Source: CAZTTG01 sp964615935
GTDB taxonomy: Bacteria; Planctomycetota; UBA1135; GCA-002686595
DNA: 64,000 nt
Assembly (NCBI GenBank): GCA_964615935.1
Contig: CAZTTG010000026.1
Coordinates: 11,020-75,019, forward strand
Direction: 5' to 3'
Shown here: positions 24,303 through 33,632 of the stretch, in pieces
How the letters are laid out: every line of letters starts with the position of its first letter
Position numbering within the stretch: position 1 is the stretch's first letter
Translations under genes and position numbers: made by a program
Notes under the pieces: model-generated
The model's database searches: none
The model's input: only the letters and a program-made list of their open reading frames with translations
Told to the model about the DNA's origin: nothing

Positions 24303-25844
24303 CTACTGACCGCGCCGGGGGCCGCGCTTGCGCCCCTCGGGTGCGGCCTCGAGATCCAGCACTCCGGGATCGCTGATGCGCACGACGCTCCACTCGGCGA
24401 GCCTCTGCTCCACCCCGTAGCGGACGTTGAGGTTACTCCTCAGCCGGGCGCCGCGGCCCCCCTCGCGGGCGAGGACGACCGCCTCGATGCGGCGCTGGCG
24501 TAGCAAGCGGTAGGCCCCCTCGAGGCCGTCCCGGCCCAGCACCATCTGCAGGCTGTAGACCGGGCGCTCGAGGAAGACCATGAGGTGCCAGCCGACGATC
24601 GCCGCCAGGGGCGTCGGCTCCGGGTGGGCGGTCTCCAGCCAGTCCGCGACCTCGACGTAGCCGCGGTGCTGCCGGGCGATCTCCTCCCACCGCTCCCGGG
24701 GGGAGAAGTCCAGGACCCCCAGCGCCAGGATCAGGACGGCAACCGCACCCGCTGCGAGGCGGGGGGGGGTCACCCGCTTCAGCCCCGACAGGAGGACCTC
24801 GGCTACCGCGACCCCGACGAGCAGGAGGATGGGCAGGACCAGCCGATCCAGGAAGGCGAAATGGACGGCCAGGACCGCGAGCAGCGCGGCGCCGAAGAGC
24901 TCGGCCGCCTCCCGGCGGCGCACCAGCACCCACAGCCAGCACAGGAGCGCCGCTCCTCCCAGGGCCAGGGTGAGCCCGCCACCCTCGCTCGAGCCCATCC
25001 GACTTCCGAGCAGGGCCAGGATCCCCTCGAGCTGCTCCGGCGCCCGGGCCAGGACCTGGGTCAGGGGCAGGAGCGGCGAGGCGGGGTCGCCCGCGTCGGC
25101 GTGCCACATGGCCACCCAGAAGGAGTAGCTCGCGGTCAGCTCGGCGGGCGCGGAGGGCGGGTGGAGGGACTGCCACAGGTGCCAGGGGAGCCTCGCCAGC
25201 ACGGTGGCGAGCAGGAGCGCGGTGCACTGGCGCGCGGCGAAGCGGGGCCAGGAGGCGGACCGCTCGGAGTCGGGCCGCCTCCTCAGGAGCCGCGCCGCCA
25301 GGATCGCCGGCAACAGGAGCAGGTTGACCGTGCGCACGTAGGACGCCGCGGCCAGCAGGAGGGCCAGGGGGAGGTCGCGACCGACGCCGGGACGCCGGCG
25401 GGCCCACGGCTCCAGCAGGAGGGCCGCCATCATGAGGGCGGTCCCGGGGACGTCCGAGAGCACCTGGCAGGAGAGCTCGCGGAAGGCGGGATTGAGCCAG
25501 ACCGCGACGCACAGCGCCAGGGCCGGGAGCTCCCCCAGGCGGCGTCGCGCGAAGGAGTAGAGCAGCGCGACGACGGCGACCCCGAAGAGGCCGACGGTGA
25601 GGTTCAGCGCCAGGAAGCTCCCGTCGAAGAGCGTCTCGATCGGCGCCAGGAGGAAGGGGAAGCCCGGGGGCCGCATGATGAAGGGCTCCCCGAGATAGGA
25701 GTAGCCCTCGCCCCGCAGCAGGGAACGCGTCGTCTCGATGTACATCGAGGCGTCGTTGACCGGGTCGTAGTACGGGTGGGTCAGCCAGACCAGGCTGAGG
25801 GCCATGGCGACGATCAGGATCAGGAGGCTGGCCTTGGAGCGCAC
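24303..25844 (-). CDS. GT-C-like membrane glycosyltransferase (ArnT/PMT-type)
   Basis: 513 residues with about ten hydrophobic helices. It starts at a GTG (25844) with SLLILIVAMALSLVWLTHPY. The first periplasmic loop has YYDPVNDASMYIETTRSLL, in the place where GT-C enzymes of the ArnT/PMT group carry an acidic catalytic motif. RPPGFPFLLAPIE follows, as in that group. The soluble C-terminal part (from about residue 395) includes ADWLETAHPEPTPLAAIVGW. These enzymes move sugars from lipid carriers onto surface acceptors. It lies 20 bp after the small helical gene and 32 bp before a sulfatase-like gene, all on the same strand. Family fairly sure; donor and acceptor unknown. Confidence 0.75.
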   Translation of the reverse strand: MRSKASLLILIVAMALSLVWLTHPYYDPVNDASMYIETTRSLLRGEGYSYLGEPFIMRPPGFPFLLAPIETLFDGSFLALNLTVGLFGVAVVALLYSFARRRLGELPALALCVAVWLNPAFRELSCQVLSDVPGTALMMAALLLEPWARRRPGVGRDLPLALLLAAASYVRTVNLLLLPAILAARLLRRRPDSERSASWPRFAARQCTALLLATVLARLPWHLWQSLHPPSAPAELTASYSFWVAMWHADAGDPASPLLPLTQVLARAPEQLEGILALLGSRMGSSEGGGLTLALGGAALLCWLWVLVRRREAAELFGAALLAVLAVHFAFLDRLVLPILLLVGVAVAEVLLSGLKRVTPPRLAAGAVAVLILALGVLDFSPRERWEEIARQHRGYVEVADWLETAHPEPTPLAAIVGWHLMVFLERPVYSLQMVLGRDGLEGAYRLLRQRRIEAVVLAREGGRGARLRSNLNVRYGVEQRLAEWSVVRISDPGVLDLEAAPEGRKRGPRRGQ

Positions 25845-25864
25845 GACTCGATTCCCGCCGGCTG

Positions 25865-26200
25865 TCAGCGATTGGCGCGAGCGGCCAGATTGAAGGCGGT
25901 GAAGTAGCGGTTCAACGACTCGGCCGTCGACCCGTAGACGTTGTCCCCCCAGAGGAAGTCCGCCAGCACCTCGCGGGCGCGCGTCAACTCCCTGAGACAG
26001 CCCGGGCGCCGGTTCGACGGATCCCCGATGGTCAGGTCCATCAGCTCCAGCGCGCGTTCGGCCGCTCGATGGCCTATCTCGGCATCGCGCGTCCGCCAGG
26101 ACAACGCGCGGCCCACCTCGCTTCCCACGTTGGCCAGTTGCTCGGCGAGGCTGAGCCGGTGCCAGCGGCCGCTGGCCTGCTCCGGGTGAGCCGGGTTCAT
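25865..26200 (-). CDS. Small all-helical protein paired with DUF5674 (possible HEPN-like)
   Basis: About 111 residues, starting at the ATG at 26198-26200, which overlaps the stop of the DUF5674 gene (ATGA). The sequence is helical: LSLAEQLANVGSEVGRAL, then RAAERALELMDLTIGDPS, ELTRAREVLADFLWGDN and a final SLNRYFTAFNLAARANR. I recall similar proteins placed directly after DUF5674 genes in distant phyla, but they have no established function. The helix pattern is compatible with a HEPN-type bundle, and an R-x5-H string (RDAEIGH) is present, but I do not regard that as proof of a nuclease site. The tight pairing suggests a two-protein module such as a toxin-antitoxin system. Confidence 0.7.
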   Translation of the reverse strand: MNPAHPEQASGRWHRLSLAEQLANVGSEVGRALSWRTRDAEIGHRAAERALELMDLTIGDPSNRRPGCLRELTRAREVLADFLWGDNVYGSTAESLNRYFTAFNLAARANR

Positions 26201-26538
26201 CGGACGACGCGCCTCGCCACCAGCTCCAGGATCCGCGTTCGGGTCGCCGGATCCTCGACTTCGCGGCTCCGGTTCCCCTGGGAGGGCCGGATGTTGATCA
26301 TGGAATCGAATTCCACCCAATGCTCTTCGGGCAGATCCGGGTACAGGTTGACTCCCCAGAGATCCTCCTGCCGGGAGCCTCTCTCCAGCAGGAACGCCTC
26401 CTGATCGGCGTGGAGCTCAGCGTCCACCACCAGCAGGCCCTGGCTCAGATCGACGACACCCTTCACGAAATCGCCGAATGTCGCCTGTGCCATGTCCCGC
26501 AACGCGTCCAGCGCAATCGTCTCGGCGACGAGGTCCAT
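26197..26538 (-). CDS. DUF5674 family protein
   Basis: 113 residues. It matches the DUF5674 pattern closely: FGDFVKGVVDLSQGLLVVDAE, ELHADQEAFLLERGSRQEDL, WGVNLYPDLPEEHWVEFDSM and INIRPSQGNRSREVEDPATR. The strongly conserved acidic and Arg/Asn residues in these blocks suggest an active or binding site, but the biochemical role of the family is unknown. It is the first gene of an ATGA-overlapping pair, and the pair may continue into the glycosyltransferase and sulfatase genes with short gaps. The upstream gene ends 93 bp away. The family identity is fairly sure from memory of the motif set; the function is not. Confidence 0.8.
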   Translation of the reverse strand: MDLVAETIALDALRDMAQATFGDFVKGVVDLSQGLLVVDAELHADQEAFLLERGSRQEDLWGVNLYPDLPEEHWVEFDSMINIRPSQGNRSREVEDPATRTRILELVARRVVR

Positions 26539-26631
26539 GCCGCCTAGTCTAACGTCGGGCTTCGAAGGCGACCACGGGTCAGGCTGCGCGCTCAGATGGT
26601 GTCAGGACGGGCACCTGGCGGCGCCGGGCGC

Positions 26632-28677
26632 TCATTGCCGGAAGTAGTCCATCAGCACCACGGCGTGGGGAGCGGGGATCGACTGGACCCCCGGCCGGAA
26701 CGCGTTGGTGTCCAGCCGCTGCAGCGTTCCGAGGTCGATCACGTCGATCACGCCGGGGCCCCCGCTCCCGGGCGAGGGCACCGCGGCGCACAGCGCGCTC
26801 GGCGCCGAGGTGTTGTGGACGGTCCCCGGGATCGGGAGCCGGCGGATCAGGCCCTTGCCGTTGACCGGAGCCGGCGGGCCCACGCCGAAGGGGTTGGTGG
26901 CATTGGGCAGGGCGCCGAGGTTGCGCAGGTTGTCGAACGCCAGGTCCACCGGCACGCCCGAGAGCACCTCCTCGCCCAGGGAGACCTGGACGCGCAAGCT
27001 CATGTTGCGGAAGCGCGGCTCCGGCTGCGTGGGATCGAGCGGGATGGCCCCGAAGGTGGCGGATTCGAGCACCAGCCGGGAGAGCGCCCCCTCGCCTGGG
27101 GAGCCCGGCTGACCGGTCGCCAGATCGATGGGTCCCTCGTGGGCGATCCACACCGCCGAGCGCAGGTCGATCGGATCGGCCTGGATCGCCCGGGGGTTCT
27201 GGAACCAGTAGGGCAGTCGGCCGAGCACGTCGTCGTAGCCCCAACCGTTGGTGCCGCTGGGCCCGGACTCGAAGACCGAGACCGATCCGTTCCGGTTCAG
27301 GATGTAGGCGAAGTAGACGTCGCGGGCGAAGCCGAAGTCGGCCTGCCGCGGGGTGATCACGACGTCGAAGGGCCGCGACAGGGTCCGACTGACCACCTTG
27401 CGCACGTCGAGCGAGAAGGCCGAGATGATCGAGACCGTGCTGTCGCCCTCGTTGCAGACGAGGAGGTCCTCGCCGCCCGGGTCCCAGGCGATCCCCGAGG
27501 GGCGGTGGCCGACCGCCGTGGTCTTGACCACCTGATGGAAGCTCGCGGATCCCGGACGGATGTCGACGAAGGCGACGCGATCGGCCTGCTTCTCCGAGAC
27601 CGCCAGGAAGTCGAGGTTGGGCCCCATCGCCAGCGCGGTGGGGTCGACCAGGGGGATCCGATCGAGGACGCTCATGCGGTTCGAGTTCAGGACGACGATC
27701 TCGCCCGCCGCGCGGTCGGCGACGTAGAGGAAGTGGCCGACCTGCTGGCGCAGCTGGTACGGCTGGCAGGCGCTGAGCGGCACGCCCGGCGGGCTGGGAC
27801 CCACGAAGAACGCGTTCTGCTCGGGGGTCCAGAGGCCGCTGGGCGGGATGCCCAGCAGGGGGTCGCCGAAGGGATCGCCCGGGACCAGGAGGTTCACCAG
27901 CCCGGACGTCAGCAGGCTGTCGATGGAGGTCGGCTCCTGGCCCTCGAGGAGGGGCAGCTGGCAGAGCGGCGGGGAGATCAGCGGCGGCGGGTTGGGGTGC
28001 GGGGCCCACGAGATGGGGTTCTCGCCCCCAGGGACGGTGTGGATGATGGGCCCGGAGAAGCCCGGATCCACGGTGTTGGGTCCCGCCGCCGATACCTGGA
28101 TCAGCTTGATCCCGGTGATCGCGCACAGGTTGCCGCCACCCGACTGGCAACCGCCCGGATCCAGGCCGTTGTGGAAGCTCGTGTCGAGGGCGTGGCCCAG
28201 CATCATGTCGGCCACCGACCGCACGGCCGGCGACCCGACCAGGAGGTCGCTCAGCGCGCTGTCGCGCGTCAGGGTGAAGACGCCCGCCGAGCCCCCGTCC
28301 CGGGTCGTGGTCCCCGGGAAGAGCGGCGGCCGCAACAGCGTGCCCTGGAAGCGGACGTTGGGGTTGTTCGGGTAGTTGCTCCAGCCCTCCCGAAACACCT
28401 GACCGGTCGGATCCCAGCGCGGATTGCCGGTCGAGGCCCCGAAGCCGTTGAGGTCGACGACCGAGAGTCCTGGCCGATCTCCGCCGCGCCCCACGTAGAT
28501 CGCATCCGGTGCGACGGGCGCGTTGACCACCGGAGCTCCCGCGGCGGCGGGCACCAGCTCGGCGTCCGATGGATGCGCCTCCTGCCGGGCGAGGGACGAG
28601 GGGGGAAGCAGGCCGAGCAGGAGGGCGCCGGCGACACCGGGCCAGGCCGTGCGGAGCGACGAGAGGGACTGGATCAT
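26632..28677 (-). CDS. Secreted YVTN-type beta-propeller protein
   Basis: 681 residues, with GGAG 7 nt before the ATG and a signal peptide (PGVAGALLLGLLPPSSLA). It has repeated propeller blades of YVTN/NHL type: AIYVGRGGDRPGLSVVDLNG, VGHFLYVADRAAGEIVVLNS, DLLVCNEGDSTVSIISAFS, and a late GVIDVIDLGTLQRLDTN. Several Cys (GGCQSGGGNLCAI) may form disulfides. Such propellers in planctomycetes are exported and often of unknown ligand. No C-terminal copy of the recurrent domain is present; the protein ends AVVLMDYFRQ. It is divergent from the membrane spermidine-synthase-like gene. Confidence 0.8.
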   Translation of the reverse strand: MIQSLSSLRTAWPGVAGALLLGLLPPSSLARQEAHPSDAELVPAAAGAPVVNAPVAPDAIYVGRGGDRPGLSVVDLNGFGASTGNPRWDPTGQVFREGWSNYPNNPNVRFQGTLLRPPLFPGTTTRDGGSAGVFTLTRDSALSDLLVGSPAVRSVADMMLGHALDTSFHNGLDPGGCQSGGGNLCAITGIKLIQVSAAGPNTVDPGFSGPIIHTVPGGENPISWAPHPNPPPLISPPLCQLPLLEGQEPTSIDSLLTSGLVNLLVPGDPFGDPLLGIPPSGLWTPEQNAFFVGPSPPGVPLSACQPYQLRQQVGHFLYVADRAAGEIVVLNSNRMSVLDRIPLVDPTALAMGPNLDFLAVSEKQADRVAFVDIRPGSASFHQVVKTTAVGHRPSGIAWDPGGEDLLVCNEGDSTVSIISAFSLDVRKVVSRTLSRPFDVVITPRQADFGFARDVYFAYILNRNGSVSVFESGPSGTNGWGYDDVLGRLPYWFQNPRAIQADPIDLRSAVWIAHEGPIDLATGQPGSPGEGALSRLVLESATFGAIPLDPTQPEPRFRNMSLRVQVSLGEEVLSGVPVDLAFDNLRNLGALPNATNPFGVGPPAPVNGKGLIRRLPIPGTVHNTSAPSALCAAVPSPGSGGPGVIDVIDLGTLQRLDTNAFRPGVQSIPAPHAVVLMDYFRQ

Positions 28678-29020
28678 GGATCATCTCCTGGGCCCGCCAT
28701 GGGGGCATCGGACGTACGTCGAGCGCGGGCCGTCGCGCGCATCGGCGACGGATGGGCCCCCCGGTGTCAGCAATCATCATACCGCGGCGCACCCCGATCC
28801 CCCGGATGGCGCGGAGAGTCGGCTGCGCACCGGGACGGCGGGAGTGACCCCGCTCGTTCCGCGGCTCGCCGAGCGATGGCTCACCCCCACGCAGTGCACT
28901 TCCGCTCCACGCGCGCGCCCTCCCGGGCCATTTTCGCCTCCGCGGGCCTTGTCAGCGCAGCGCCGGCCCGCGAGTCTGGGCCGTTCGTCGGACTCCGCCC
29001 TCGACCGATCGGACCGCCCC
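28678..29020. other. Divergent intergenic region
   Basis: 343 bp between the starts at 28677 (-) and 29021 (+). Some frames stay open, but they show only biased Arg/Pro/Ala composition and no family motif. I see no clear promoter, dyad or RNA gene. Confidence 0.6.
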
Positions 29021-32000
29021 ATGCAGCCGACCCGCATCCACCTGGCCCTCTTCCTCAGCGGCTTCGCCGGCCTGATGCACGAGATCGTGTGGGCCAGGCT
29101 CCTGGTGAACCTGATCGGCAACACGGCCCACGCCCAGGCGGCGGTCCTGACGGTGTTCATGGGCGGGCTGGCCCTTGGTGCCGTGCTCTTCGGCCGGCGC
29201 TCCGATCGGAGACCGCCGCTCCGGATCTACGTGGCGCTGGAGGTGCTGATCGGCATCTACTGCCTCGGCCTCCCCCTGCTGGTGGGCGCGGCCGGCGCGG
29301 GATACGAAGGGCTGGCTCCGCTGGTCTTCGAGTCCGCCGGCCTCAAGCTCGCGCTGCGCTTCGCACTGGCCCTCTCGATCGTGCTGGTACCGGCCCTCCT
29401 GATGGGGGGCACCCTGCCGGTGCTGGCCCGCTACCTGATCGAGGAGGTGGGTCAGACCCGCCGCCGCGTGGCGGGGCTCTACGCCCTCAACAACCTCGGT
29501 GCCGTGCTGGGAGCGGGCGCGGCCGGCTTCTGGACCCTGCCCGCCCTGGGGGTCTTCCCCTCGCTGGCCCTGGCCTCGGCCATGAATCTCGCCGCCGCGG
29601 CCCTGGTGTTCGGCCCGGCGCTGCGCGAGCGGCAGTCCGGAGGGGCGGTCGCACCCGCGGCGGTGCCCGAGCCGACCCCGCCCCCCGCCTACGGCGCCAT
29701 CCAGTTCCGGGTCACCCTGCTGGCCCTGGCGCTCTCGGGCTTCGCGGCCATGGGCTACGAGGTGGTCTTCTCCCGGATCATCGCCCTCTCCTTCGGCTCG
29801 TCGGCCCACTCCTTCACGGTGATGCTGATGGCCTTCATCACCGGAATCGGCGTCGGCAGCGCGCTGCTCACCTTCGTCCGGGTGAAGCGGCCGCTGTGGC
29901 TCTTCGGGGCCAGCCAGCTCGCGGTGGTGGTGGCCCTGATCGCGGTGATGCCCCTGGTCTCGCGCTGGCCCTACCTGATCGGGCTCCTGCGCATCGACCT
30001 CCACGGCGCGGCCATGGGCTACGAGCTGCACCAGGCCGGCAAGGCCGGCCTGATCCTGATCGTGCTCCTGATCCCCACCGCCTGCATCGGCTTCGGCTTC
30101 CCGCTGGTCTCCCAGATCCAGGCGCGCTCGCTGGACCGCATCGGGGGCGCGGTGGGCTCGACCTACGCCTGGAACACGGTGGGCAACGTGCTGGGGGTCG
30201 TGGTGACCAGCCTGCTCCTGATCCGGCTGATCGGCATCCGGGGCTCGCTGGAGCTGCTCCTGGCCCTGAACCTGGTCGCCGGGCTCCTGGTGCTGGCGGT
30301 CACCACCGAGGCCCCGGCCGCGCGCCGGCTGGCGGCCGTCGGCGGCTGCACGGCGGTGGTCCTGCTCTACGCCCTCTTCGGCACGGGCTGGCCGCGGACC
30401 ATCAACTACGCCACCGACCACCTGCGCATGCGCACGGGGCCCGAGCCCTGGGAATCCGCCACCGCGCGGGCCTCGCATCCCTCCGCCAGCTTCGCGGCCT
30501 GGAAGAAGGAGCACGTGAAGATCCCCGAGGAGTGGGACCAGTTCTTCTTCGAGGAGGAGGCCGACACCACCGTGATCGCGGCGCGCCGGGACCGCGACGC
30601 CCTGCTGTTCGTGAACAGCAAGGGGGACGCCTCGACCCTGCCCCAGGACATGGTCACCCAGGTCCTGCTGGGGCAGTTGCCGCTGTTCGCGGTGCCCGAA
30701 GCCCGCGAGGTGCTGGTGATCGGCTACGGCTCGGGGGTCACCTGCGGATCGGCCCTCCAGCACCCGATCGAGCACCTGGACCTGGTGGAGATCTCGCGGG
30801 GGGTGCTCGGCGCCGACGAGGTCTTCGCGCCCTACAACCACCACGCGCTGAGCGACCCGAAGCTCACCACCTGGATCGACGACGGCCGCAGCTTCCTGCG
30901 CACCGCGCCGGGCAAGTACGACGTGATCATCTCCGAGCCCAGCAACCCCTGGATCGCGGGCATCGGCAACCTCTTCACCGTGGAGTTCTTCGAGGACGGG
31001 CGCGAGCGGCTGAATCCCGGCGGCGTCATGGTCATCTGGTTCCACCAGTACGAGCAGAGCAACGAATCGGTGGAGCTCGTGCTGAGGACGGTGAGCAGCG
31101 TCTTCCCGCACGTGAACCTGTTCCTGAGCTTCTACGAGGACTCCATCGCGCTGGCCTCCATGGAGCCCATCGAGTTCGATCCGGCTCGCATGGAGGAGCG
31201 CTTCGACCAGCCCGCCGTGCGCCGCGACCTCGCTCGCATCGGGATCTTCGACCTGTGCTCCCTGCTCTCGCACCACGGCGTCTCCTCCACTCGCTTCCCC
31301 GAGCTGGCCCCCCTCGAGGGCCCCCTGAACCGGGACCTGCACCAGCGCTACGAGTACATGGCCAATCACAGCCTGTTCGAGGGCGGAGACTCCAAGGTGA
31401 TCTTCGAGGCCCAGGGCTTCGAGCAGATCGAGGCCGGGCGGACCGACTGCCTGCTCGATCGATACCTGGAGTGGCGGCGGGAGCGGGGGCAGCCGATCAG
31501 CCGGAGCGAGCTCGAGCGGGCGCGCGCGCGCCTGGCCCGCACCCTGTGGCCGGATCACCGCATCGTGCGCCTCGTGGACCGGCGCATCGAGAAGGCCCGG
31601 GGAGCGCCGCCTCCCGGAGCGCCTCCCAGCCGCGGGGGTTCCCCTCCCATCGCGGAGATGGACTTCGACGAGGCCTACAACCACGCCCTGGAGCGCATCT
31701 GGGCCGAGGCCGCGCCGGCGGCGGTCCCCTATCTGCGACGCGCGGTGGCGCTCGATCCCGATCACCCGCTGGCCGCCGCCAACCTGGCCCAGTCCCTGCT
31801 GGGGATGGGCCAGGTGCAGGGGGCCCTCGACGCGGTGGAGGCCTCGCTGGGGCGGCGGCCGTCGGACGTGCGCGTGCTCCTTTTGGCGGCCCAGGTTCAC
31901 GACGCCGCCGGGGACCATGGACGGGCCGCCGAGCGGTGCCGCGCGATCCTCGCCATCGAGGAGAACCTGGACGCGCTGACCCTCCTGGGCGACCTCGAGG

Positions 32001-32209
32001 CCAAGCAGCAGAGGTACGATCGGGCGGTCCCCTTCTACGAGCGCGTCCTGACCATCGACCCCACCCACTGGCAGGCGGCGGCGCCCCTGATTCAGATCCT
32101 GGCCATGAACCCCCAGACCGCCGATCAGGCGCGCCAGCTCCTGCAGGAGAGCCTGCAGCACAACCCCGACCAGCCGCTCTTGCAGCAGTTGCGTCAGCTC
32201 TTTCAGTGA
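29021..32209 (+). CDS. Membrane spermidine-synthase-like protein with C-terminal TPRs
   Basis: 1062 residues. The first about 470 are two sets of membrane helices, each opening with the same phrase (LSGFAGLMHEIVWARLL and LSGFAAMGYEVVFSRII), as in the large MFS-like membrane spermidine synthases. Residues about 530-830 are the methyltransferase-fold spermidine-synthase domain: VLVIGYGSGVTCGSAL, then VEISRGVLGADEVF, DGRSFLRTAPGKYDVIISEP and NPWIAGIGNLFTVEFF. TPR-like repeats fill about residues 880-1060 (AVALDPDHPLAAANLAQSLL and similar). An aminopropyltransferase reaction is not certain for this fused subfamily. The start at 29021 is the first Met of the membrane part; longer frames add only low-complexity residues. 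Confidence 0.85.
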   Translation: MQPTRIHLALFLSGFAGLMHEIVWARLLVNLIGNTAHAQAAVLTVFMGGLALGAVLFGRRSDRRPPLRIYVALEVLIGIYCLGLPLLVGAAGAGYEGLAPLVFESAGLKLALRFALALSIVLVPALLMGGTLPVLARYLIEEVGQTRRRVAGLYALNNLGAVLGAGAAGFWTLPALGVFPSLALASAMNLAAAALVFGPALRERQSGGAVAPAAVPEPTPPPAYGAIQFRVTLLALALSGFAAMGYEVVFSRIIALSFGSSAHSFTVMLMAFITGIGVGSALLTFVRVKRPLWLFGASQLAVVVALIAVMPLVSRWPYLIGLLRIDLHGAAMGYELHQAGKAGLILIVLLIPTACIGFGFPLVSQIQARSLDRIGGAVGSTYAWNTVGNVLGVVVTSLLLIRLIGIRGSLELLLALNLVAGLLVLAVTTEAPAARRLAAVGGCTAVVLLYALFGTGWPRTINYATDHLRMRTGPEPWESATARASHPSASFAAWKKEHVKIPEEWDQFFFEEEADTTVIAARRDRDALLFVNSKGDASTLPQDMVTQVLLGQLPLFAVPEAREVLVIGYGSGVTCGSALQHPIEHLDLVEISRGVLGADEVFAPYNHHALSDPKLTTWIDDGRSFLRTAPGKYDVIISEPSNPWIAGIGNLFTVEFFEDGRERLNPGGVMVIWFHQYEQSNESVELVLRTVSSVFPHVNLFLSFYEDSIALASMEPIEFDPARMEERFDQPAVRRDLARIGIFDLCSLLSHHGVSSTRFPELAPLEGPLNRDLHQRYEYMANHSLFEGGDSKVIFEAQGFEQIEAGRTDCLLDRYLEWRRERGQPISRSELERARARLARTLWPDHRIVRLVDRRIEKARGAPPPGAPPSRGGSPPIAEMDFDEAYNHALERIWAEAAPAAVPYLRRAVALDPDHPLAAANLAQSLLGMGQVQGALDAVEASLGRRPSDVRVLLLAAQVHDAAGDHGRAAERCRAILAIEENLDALTLLGDLEAKQQRYDRAVPFYERVLTIDPTHWQAAAPLIQILAMNPQTADQARQLLQESLQHNPDQPLLQQLRQLFQ

Positions 32210-32225
32210 TCGCGCGGTCGGGCGC

Positions 32226-33632
32226 TCAGGCCTCGGGCCGGTGCCCCAGCCGCCGCTCCGGATCCAGCTCGCGGCGCAGGGCGGCGTGCACGCGCTCGAC
32301 TGCGGGGTGGGCGTAGCGCTCGTAGTACCTGCGGTTATGGGGGCCGACGCCGTGCTCGGCGCTGTAGCTGCCGCCGAACCGCCTCACGCAGAGATCGTAG
32401 AGGAGGTCCTGGAGCTCTCGGGTCAGGGCCTCGACCTCGCGCGGCGCGGTGGCGGGATCCCAGACCAGGTTGAGGTGGGTGCCCCCGTCCCCCCAGTGGC
32501 CGAAGTCGCAGATCCGCACGAAGGGATGCGAACCGGCCAGGAGGCCGGTCGCGGCGCGGGTGAGTTCGGCCAGGCGCGAGCGGGGGACCGAGAGGTCGAG
32601 GGCCAGGACGTGTCCCTCGTGCCGCAGGCTCTCGGAGATCTGGTGGCGTATCGCCCACAGATCCTCGCAGCCGCCGAGGACGGCGTCGAGGAGGCCGTCG
32701 TTCCCCGTCATGAACTCGTCCAGCCGCTCCGCCAGGGGGGTCTCCAGGTCGAGCTGCTCGCGGGTCAGCGAGGCGGTCAGCTCGATCAGGATGGAGTAGG
32801 CCGGCGCGCCGGAGGGGAAGGGGTCGCGCAGGTCCGAGCCGTGGCGCAGGGTCGCCTCCAGCGCGCCGCGGGAGATCGCCTCGAAGGCGGTCAGGTGGTC
32901 GCCCAGCGCCGCCTCGAGGTGCGCCAGGAGGGCCAGCGCCGTCTCCCCCGACTCGACCGCGACCAGGGCGCAGGCGCGCTGACGCGGCCGGGGCGCGACG
33001 CGCAGCACGGCGCGGGTGATCAGGCCGAAGGCGCCGCTGGTGCCCACGAGGATCTGCTTGAGGTCGAGACCGGTGTTGTCCTTGCGCAGCCTCCGCAGGC
33101 GGTCGACCAGCGTCCCGTCCGCGAGGGCCACCTCGATGCCGAGCAGGTTGGCGCGCACGTCGCCGTACTTGATCAGCCGCGCGCCGCCGGCGTTGGTCGC
33201 GATCAGGCCGCCGACCTGAGGGTCGGCGCCCAGGTCGATGGGGAAGAAGAGGCCGTGGGGCGCGAGGGCCTCGTCGAGCTGGCTCAGCGTGATCCCGGCG
33301 TCCACCAGGACCGTGCGATCGATCGGATCGACCTCGACGGTGCGGTTCAGCCGCTCGAAGGAGATCACCAGCTGTTCCCCGCTCGAGTCGGGGTTGGAGG
33401 CGCCCACCAGGCCGGTGTTGGCGCCGATGGGATGGACGCGCACGCCGCGCTCCCTCGCGAGGGCCAGCACGCCGGCGACCTCCTGGGGCGTGCGCGGCCG
33501 GACCACGGCCAGCGCCTGGCCGCTGCCGTAGCGCCAGCCCTTCTCGTAGGGCTCGCGGTCGGAGGGCTCGACCAGCACGGCGTCCTGGCCGAGCGCCTCG
33601 CGCAGGTCCGCGAAGAGCGCCTCCTGCGCCAT
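32226..33632 (-). CDS. FAD-binding dehydrogenase (D-2-hydroxyglutarate/glycolate dehydrogenase type)
   Basis: 468 residues of the VAO/PCMH flavoprotein family. The FAD-binding half has RPRTPQEVAGVLALARERGV, HPIGANTGLVGAS and GLIATNAGGARLIKYGDVR. The cap and C-terminal half has SVPRSRLAELTRA, then ICDFGHWGDGGTHLNLVW with the metal and substrate His residues, and SAEHGVGPHNRRYY. This is the GlcD/D-2-HGDH pattern. Its ATG overlaps the stop of the DUF1338 gene by one base. DUF1338 enzymes of the HglS type make D-2-hydroxyglutarate from 2-oxoadipate, so the best guess is D-2-hydroxyglutarate oxidation to 2-oxoglutarate, the end of a lysine catabolic route. D-lactate or glycolate remain possible. 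Confidence 0.85.
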   Translation of the reverse strand: MAQEALFADLREALGQDAVLVEPSDREPYEKGWRYGSGQALAVVRPRTPQEVAGVLALARERGVRVHPIGANTGLVGASNPDSSGEQLVISFERLNRTVEVDPIDRTVLVDAGITLSQLDEALAPHGLFFPIDLGADPQVGGLIATNAGGARLIKYGDVRANLLGIEVALADGTLVDRLRRLRKDNTGLDLKQILVGTSGAFGLITRAVLRVAPRPRQRACALVAVESGETALALLAHLEAALGDHLTAFEAISRGALEATLRHGSDLRDPFPSGAPAYSILIELTASLTREQLDLETPLAERLDEFMTGNDGLLDAVLGGCEDLWAIRHQISESLRHEGHVLALDLSVPRSRLAELTRAATGLLAGSHPFVRICDFGHWGDGGTHLNLVWDPATAPREVEALTRELQDLLYDLCVRRFGGSYSAEHGVGPHNRRYYERYAHPAVERVHAALRRELDPERRLGHRPEA

